A stretch of 36,995 nt of DNA from Hyphomonadaceae bacterium. Its GTDB lineage: Bacteria > Pseudomonadota > Alphaproteobacteria > Caulobacterales > Hyphomonadaceae. Both the position numbers and the translations under genes were made by a program. The notes below the pieces were generated by a model that was not told where the DNA came from, made no database searches, and saw only the letters and a list, made by a program, of their open reading frames with translations. Location: positions 1-36,995 of the forward strand of contig JALHLR010000035.1 of NCBI GenBank assembly GCA_022844475.1, written 5' to 3'. Below are positions 33,381-36,995 of this stretch, one piece after another; position 1 is the stretch's first letter; each line of letters begins with the position of its first letter.

Positions 33381-33395
33381 GACCCTGCTTCTAAC
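33361..33395 (-). promoter_or_regulatory. Perfect 14-bp inverted repeat spanning the cyclotransferase start codon
   Basis: GTTAGAAGCAGGGT (33361-33374) and ACCCTGCTTCTAAC (33382-33395) are perfectly complementary with a 7-base spacer. In the minus-strand mRNA the loop is CATGAGA and holds the AUG, the only AGGG-like ribosome site lies in the 5' arm, and the 3' arm encodes residues 2-7. The structure should hide the start site; it could equally be a DNA operator. Confidence 0.7.
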
Positions 33396-33425
33396 GCGAT
33401 GCGATTTCCCGCGCCAGCGTATCGA

Positions 33426-34217
33426 TCACTGGGCCTGCGGCGGCTGGCGCGGCCCCGGAGGGGCGTGCGCCGGCAGGGCGGGCAGATTGCCGACCATGCC
33501 ATTGGGCAATGCCTTGGCCCGCGCCGCCTTGAAGGCGGGCCGGGCCTCGATGCGGGTGCGCCATTCAGCGATTCTCGGGAACTGGTTCTTGTCGACGATG
33601 TTCAGAGCCGTCGCGAAATTCAGCGGAAACACCATCATGATGTCAGCTGCCGAAAACTCCGAGCCTCCGAACCAGAGATGCTTTGAGAGGTAGTTCTCGG
33701 CGTACTGTACGACCTGTTCGGAATCGACCAGCGGCGAGCGCGAGGTCGGCGGCCTGATCTGCCAGACGCGATAGTCGGCGATAACGCGCGAGGCCAGCGA
33801 GCCTTCCGCGTAGTGCATCCATTTCAGATGTTCCGGGTAGTCGGGCGAGCCCAGCGGCGGCGTCAGCTTGCCTGGCGCATAGCGGTTGATGATCGTCTCG
33901 ATGATCGCGCCGGATTCGACGAGCACCTGATCGCCGATCGTTACGGTCGGCGCAACCGGCATCTCCGGATTGATCGCGCGGATCGGCGCCATCGAGCCGG
34001 CAAGATCGCCCTGCTTGAACTTCAGCGTGTAAGGCAGGCCCAGCTCTTCCATCAGCCAGACGATCCGTTCCGACCTGCGCCCCTCGAGGTGGTAGATCGT
34101 GATCTCCGGCATTGCCATGGCGGCCTGCGCCGAGCCGGCAGGCTGCATCCCCGACGAACCGGTGGCGCAACCGGCAAGCATCACTGCCGCAAGCGCGGCA
34201 CCGAACAGAATTTTCAT
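33426..34217 (-). CDS. Glutathione-S-transferase-like lipoprotein (copy 1)
   Basis: A 263-residue protein with a GST fold behind a lipoprotein signal. Residues 1-17 read MKILFGAALAAVMLAGC: lipobox LAGC, Cys17, followed by Ala, which predicts outer-membrane anchoring. The thioredoxin-like domain (about 36-115) begins ITIYHLEGRRSERIVWLMEE and contains PVAPTV and VESGAIIETI, the usual cis-Pro and Glu-Ser of the glutathione site. The helical domain (about 125-240) has EFSAADIMM. GSTs are normally cytosolic, so this location is odd. The start is the ATG at 34217 with GGGAG upstream; GTG at 34220 is possible. It is paralogous to the next gene upstream. Confidence 0.9.
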   Translation of the reverse strand: MKILFGAALAAVMLAGCATGSSGMQPAGSAQAAMAMPEITIYHLEGRRSERIVWLMEELGLPYTLKFKQGDLAGSMAPIRAINPEMPVAPTVTIGDQVLVESGAIIETIINRYAPGKLTPPLGSPDYPEHLKWMHYAEGSLASRVIADYRVWQIRPPTSRSPLVDSEQVVQYAENYLSKHLWFGGSEFSAADIMMVFPLNFATALNIVDKNQFPRIAEWRTRIEARPAFKAARAKALPNGMVGNLPALPAHAPPGPRQPPQAQ

Positions 34218-34274
34218 CACGTCTCTCCCGGAACTATAGCTACACCCGGCCTAGCACGCGACCCTGCCTGCCGC

Positions 34275-35054
34275 CTAGCGCGGCGGCGGCCGCGCTTCGT
34301 CCGGCAATGGCACGGGCGGATTGAGCATGCCGTTCGGCCGCGCCGTCGCGACCATGCGCTTGTAGGCAGGACGCGCATGCATCCGCTGCAGCCAGTCGAG
34401 GATTTTCGGGTAGCGCTCACTGTCGACGATGTTCAGCAGCAGCGTATAGCGCAGCGCGAATTCCATCATGATATCAGCCGAAGTGAACTCCGCGCCGCCG
34501 AAATAGGGGTTCTTCGCAAGCCAGTCCTCCGCAAAGCGAATGACGTTTTCAGAATCGACCAGCGGCGATCGCCGCTCCGGCTGCTTGATCTGCCAGACAT
34601 TGTAGTCTGTCCCCACGCGCGGCAGCAGCGAGCCCTCGGCGTACTGGTACCAGATCTGGTGCCAAGGATAGTCCTTGCTGTCGAGCGCCGGCATCAGCTT
34701 GCCGGGCGCATGACGGCGCTGGATCACGTCGATGATCGCGCCGGATTCCATCAGCACCTGATCGCCGTAGACCAAGGTCGGCGCTGTCGGCATGCCTGGG
34801 TTCACCTTGCGGATCTCCGCGAGCGACGCGCCAAGGCTGTTGTTCACGAACTTGAGCTCATAGGGAAACCCCAGTTCCTCCATCAGCCAGACGACGCGCT
34901 CCGACCGGCGCCCCTCAAGGTGATAGATCGTGATGGGCGGCATCGGCGTCGCCGCCTGAAGCACGGGCATATCCATCCGCGCGTCCGGCGCCGACATCGA
35001 CGCGCAACCAGCAAGTGTTGGCAGCATCGCAGCGACAGCAAGCAGCATCTTCAT
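34275..35054 (-). CDS. Glutathione-S-transferase-like lipoprotein (copy 2)
   Basis: A 259-residue paralog of the neighbouring gene. The signal MKMLLAVAAMLPTLAGC again ends in LAGC with Cys17 and a following Ala. The N-terminal domain begins ITIYHLEGRRSERVVWLMEE and includes PTAPTLV and MESGAIIDVI; the helical domain includes EFTSADIMMEFAL. Over the first 40 residues of the GST part, 29 match copy 1. The start is the ATG at 35054 with GGAGG six bases upstream; an earlier in-frame start at 35153 would bury the signal. It is the first gene of the lipoprotein run, 57 bases before copy 1, and diverges from the SDR gene. Confidence 0.9.
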   Translation of the reverse strand: MKMLLAVAAMLPTLAGCASMSAPDARMDMPVLQAATPMPPITIYHLEGRRSERVVWLMEELGFPYELKFVNNSLGASLAEIRKVNPGMPTAPTLVYGDQVLMESGAIIDVIQRRHAPGKLMPALDSKDYPWHQIWYQYAEGSLLPRVGTDYNVWQIKQPERRSPLVDSENVIRFAEDWLAKNPYFGGAEFTSADIMMEFALRYTLLLNIVDSERYPKILDWLQRMHARPAYKRMVATARPNGMLNPPVPLPDEARPPPR

Positions 35055-35223
35055 GGTAGACCTCCCTTGCGCTCGCCCCTTGCTTGCGAGTCGTCGCCAC
35101 CTGTTAGACTGCGCCGGACCAACGCGATAGCTGCCCCGAAATCGCTTCCCCATTCTGCGATCAGCCTCTTGCCAGGCGGCGCGAAAAGCGCATCCGTCTA
35201 CACCGTCAACATCGGAGATATGC

Positions 35224-36018
35224 GTGGCGACGTTTCAGGACGGACTTCTCAAGGGCAAGACGGCCTTCGTCGCCGGCGCATCCAGCGGCATCAACCTCCA
35301 GATCGCAACACGCCTCGCGCAGGCAGGCGCAGCTGTCACCGTCCTCTCCCGATCGCCCGACAAGATCGAGGCGGCCGCTGCAGGCATCCGCGCAACCGGC
35401 GCTGAATGCATCGGCATCCCGCAGGACGTCCGCGATCATGAGGGCGTCGGTGAAGCCTTTGCAAAGTCGGTCGCCGCCCACGGCCCCATCGACATCATCG
35501 TCTCGGGCGCAGCGGGCAATTTCGTCGCCCCGTTCAACGGCATTTCCTACAACGGTTTTCGGGCCGTGATCGATATCGACCTTGTCGGCTGCTACAATGT
35601 GATGAAGCAGGGCTTCCCCCACCTGCGCACGCCGGGTGCATCCGTCATCACGATTTCAGCCCCGCAGGCGATCCATCCCTATCCTATGCAGGCGCACGTC
35701 AACGCAGCCAAGGCCGGCGCAGACATGCTCGTGAAGACGCTTGCCGTCGAATGGGGCCCGCTCGGCGTGCGCGTGAACTCGATCATACCGGGGCCCATCG
35801 CAGACACCGAAGGGATGGCCCGCCTCGCGCCCAATCCCGAAGCCATGGCGAAGAGCGCAAAGAGCACGCCAATGCAGCGGCTCGGCACTAAGGACGAAGT
35901 GGCCGACCTCGCCCTCTTCCTGTGCTCGGACGCCGCCGCCTACATCACGGGCGCAATCATCCCGTGCGATGGCGGCCTCTGCCTCCTTGGCGCCGGCCGC
36001 GTCGGCGCGGATCGCTGA
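35224..36018 (+). CDS. SDR oxidoreductase similar to 2,4-dienoyl-CoA reductase
   Basis: A 264-residue short-chain dehydrogenase. The nucleotide-binding turn is GASSGIN (18-24). The segment VSGAAGNFVAPF (93-104) with DIDLVGCYNV, and WGPLGVRVNSIIPGPIADTEGMARL, match the peroxisomal/bacterial 2,4-dienoyl-CoA reductase group. The classical YxxxK is replaced by Val159-x3-Lys163, as in that group, where the catalytic Tyr is absent. It would reduce double bonds of unsaturated acyl-CoA with NADPH during fatty-acid degradation. It starts with GTG at 35224 after GGAG. It diverges from the GST-like genes with a 169-base gap. Confidence 0.88.
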   Translation: MATFQDGLLKGKTAFVAGASSGINLQIATRLAQAGAAVTVLSRSPDKIEAAAAGIRATGAECIGIPQDVRDHEGVGEAFAKSVAAHGPIDIIVSGAAGNFVAPFNGISYNGFRAVIDIDLVGCYNVMKQGFPHLRTPGASVITISAPQAIHPYPMQAHVNAAKAGADMLVKTLAVEWGPLGVRVNSIIPGPIADTEGMARLAPNPEAMAKSAKSTPMQRLGTKDEVADLALFLCSDAAAYITGAIIPCDGGLCLLGAGRVGADR

Positions 36019-36126
36019 GATCGGAAAACCGACCCGCAGTTCATGGACTCAAGGCACGGAACATAGCGCAGCGCCTGCGTGACGCTTGAATGGGCGTGTT
36101 GCCCGATCACGCCTGCCAAGTTCTCG

Positions 36127-36558
36127 TCAATCGAAGAACGGATCTTTGGCTGAGGCGCGCCCTGACACGGTTTCCGCCTCAACGGCAGCAGGTGACCCAA
36201 CATGCCGGTCGCGTCCGCGCGTCGCAAAGCGTATCGCCACGCGCAACACGATCGCTATCCCCAGAGGCGCCAGCACCATCCACCATTCCGGCTTCAGCGG
36301 GTCGTCCATTGCGAAACCGAACCCGATCAGCGCAAGCGCTGACATAAGATAGAACCCCTTCAGCAGCATGCGCAGCGGCTTACCTCGCCAGGGAAACCAT
36401 CCGAGCACGATGCCAACGGCCAGCAAGCCGAGAAACGCCATCGCGAACCATCCGACCCAGTGAATGTCCAGCGCGCCCATCGTGCCTACGATGGCGATGC
36501 ACGCAGCCACGCAGCCCAGCCCGAGCAGGTGCAGCACGATATGATAGACGACCTTCAA
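36127..36558 (-). CDS. Small four-helix membrane protein
   Basis: A 143-residue protein, not recognised. It has about four hydrophobic segments (roughly 5-27, 33-53, 65-84 and 91-108) and a polar C-terminal tail. It starts with TTG at 36558, overlapping the stop of the DUF2809-like gene (TTGA), so the two are translationally coupled; GGAGG lies 11 bases upstream. No catalytic motif is seen. A chance inverted repeat at 36093-36113 (GGCGTG/CACGCC) lies after the stop and may end transcription. Confidence 0.7.
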   Translation of the reverse strand: MKVVYHIVLHLLGLGCVAACIAIVGTMGALDIHWVGWFAMAFLGLLAVGIVLGWFPWRGKPLRMLLKGFYLMSALALIGFGFAMDDPLKPEWWMVLAPLGIAIVLRVAIRFATRGRDRHVGSPAAVEAETVSGRASAKDPFFD

Positions 36559-36935
36559 CGCCCCTGCTCCCTCCGAGCACGCCGCAATCCGGACTCGACA
36601 GCCACAACAACACCCCCGCCCGCAAGATAGGCCGCCATTTCGAGCATGTCGAACGCACCGCCAAGGACAACGCGTGCGAACTGGTTGTCAGCAAGACCAA
36701 GCGCGCCAAGCAGATTGAACGCCTGCGCTACCTCGATGACAAGCGCGATCCCCAGCGCAAGGCCCAATGCGGACGCCACACCCAGCGGCGTCGCAGCCCG
36801 CAGCACCGCATAGACCAGCATCACCGCAAGGACGTCTCCAAGATACGGCCGCACGAACCGGTCCCTAACGAACAGTGCAATCACCACTTCGACGACGAAC
36901 AGGAAAATGGCCGCGACTGCGTAGGCTTTGCGCAT
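36555..36935 (-). CDS. DUF2809-type membrane protein
   Basis: A 126-residue membrane protein resembling the DUF2809 family: FVVEVVIALFVRDRFVRPYLGDVLAVMLVY, then three further hydrophobic helices including ALGIALVIEVAQAFNLLGALGL and the FDMLEMAAYLAG segment. The Glu and Asp residues inside or near membrane helices are typical of the family, whose role is unknown. The start is the ATG at 36935, without a strong ribosome site. It is the first gene of a two-gene unit; 60 bases upstream remain in the window and show nothing clear. Confidence 0.8.
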   Translation of the reverse strand: MRKAYAVAAIFLFVVEVVIALFVRDRFVRPYLGDVLAVMLVYAVLRAATPLGVASALGLALGIALVIEVAQAFNLLGALGLADNQFARVVLGGAFDMLEMAAYLAGGGVVVAVESGLRRARREQGR

Positions 36936-36995
36936 GTCTGATTGTCTTGTGTCGACGGGGGCGGCTTCACGCAGTTCCTGGCGACAACCGCTAGG

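Noticed and set aside
33813..35405. 530-codon open frame on the plus strand
   Set aside because: It is opposite the two GST-like genes and runs into the SDR gene; its composition is typical of an antisense shadow.
1..36995. CRISPR array, insertion sequence or prophage
   Set aside because: No regularly spaced direct repeats, transposase, integrase or phage structural genes were seen, and codon use looks uniform.

Overview
The window looks like an ordinary chromosomal stretch of a GC-rich alphaproteobacterium. A member of Caulobacterales/Hyphomonadaceae is the best guess. The grounds are a UrcA-family protein, a TIGR02301-type protein, glyS next to ppdK, an NrtR-controlled de novo NAD operon and strong GC-rich codon bias; taxonomy is inferred, since no rRNA is present. 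I saw no insertion sequence, phage gene, plasmid gene or CRISPR array.

Left part (1-6300): a membrane protein cut by the window edge, a small XRE regulator, a secreted alpha/beta hydrolase, a cytochrome P450, a convergent secreted protein of unknown function that shares an upstream TGACACTGTC motif with the P450, a small membrane protein, and a divergent UrcA/LysR pair. 6300-8200: divergent moaC and moeA (molybdenum cofactor) and tRNA-Leu(UAA). 8200-12300: signalling (an HD-GYP protein, a TIGR02301 protein and a membrane hybrid histidine kinase). 12300-16400, minus strand: a ThDP enzyme of acetolactate-synthase type, a voltage-gated-type K+ channel with a zinc-ribbon tail, dihydroorotase and a 49-residue membrane protein.

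16590-23500 is a plus-strand NAD region. An HD phosphohydrolase comes first, then a tyrosine-phosphatase-like protein overlapping nrtR. After a regulatory gap with two operator-like palindromes and a terminator-like hairpin comes nadA, two tandem four-cysteine secreted proteins, nadB and nadC. The genes from nadA to nadC overlap or nearly touch, so they probably form one operon repressed by NrtR. A SleB-type cell-wall hydrolase converges on nadC, and the two genes share a CTAG as their stop codons.

24600-31470, minus strand: a 426-base gap without a convincing gene, a Tat-exported PhoX-like phosphatase, ppdK and glyS. No glyQ is visible. 31600-35054: a secreted protein on the plus strand, then four consecutive minus-strand genes whose products all carry lipoprotein signals: two tandem glutathione-S-transferase-like proteins, a glutaminyl-peptide cyclotransferase and a DUF2314 protein. 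The cyclotransferase start codon lies in the loop of a perfect 14-bp inverted repeat. The window ends with a dienoyl-CoA-reductase-like SDR and two small overlapping membrane-protein genes.

The most unusual content is the four-lipoprotein cluster with its start-codon hairpin, and the pair of unknown secreted proteins embedded in the NAD operon with tandem NrtR-like operators upstream.
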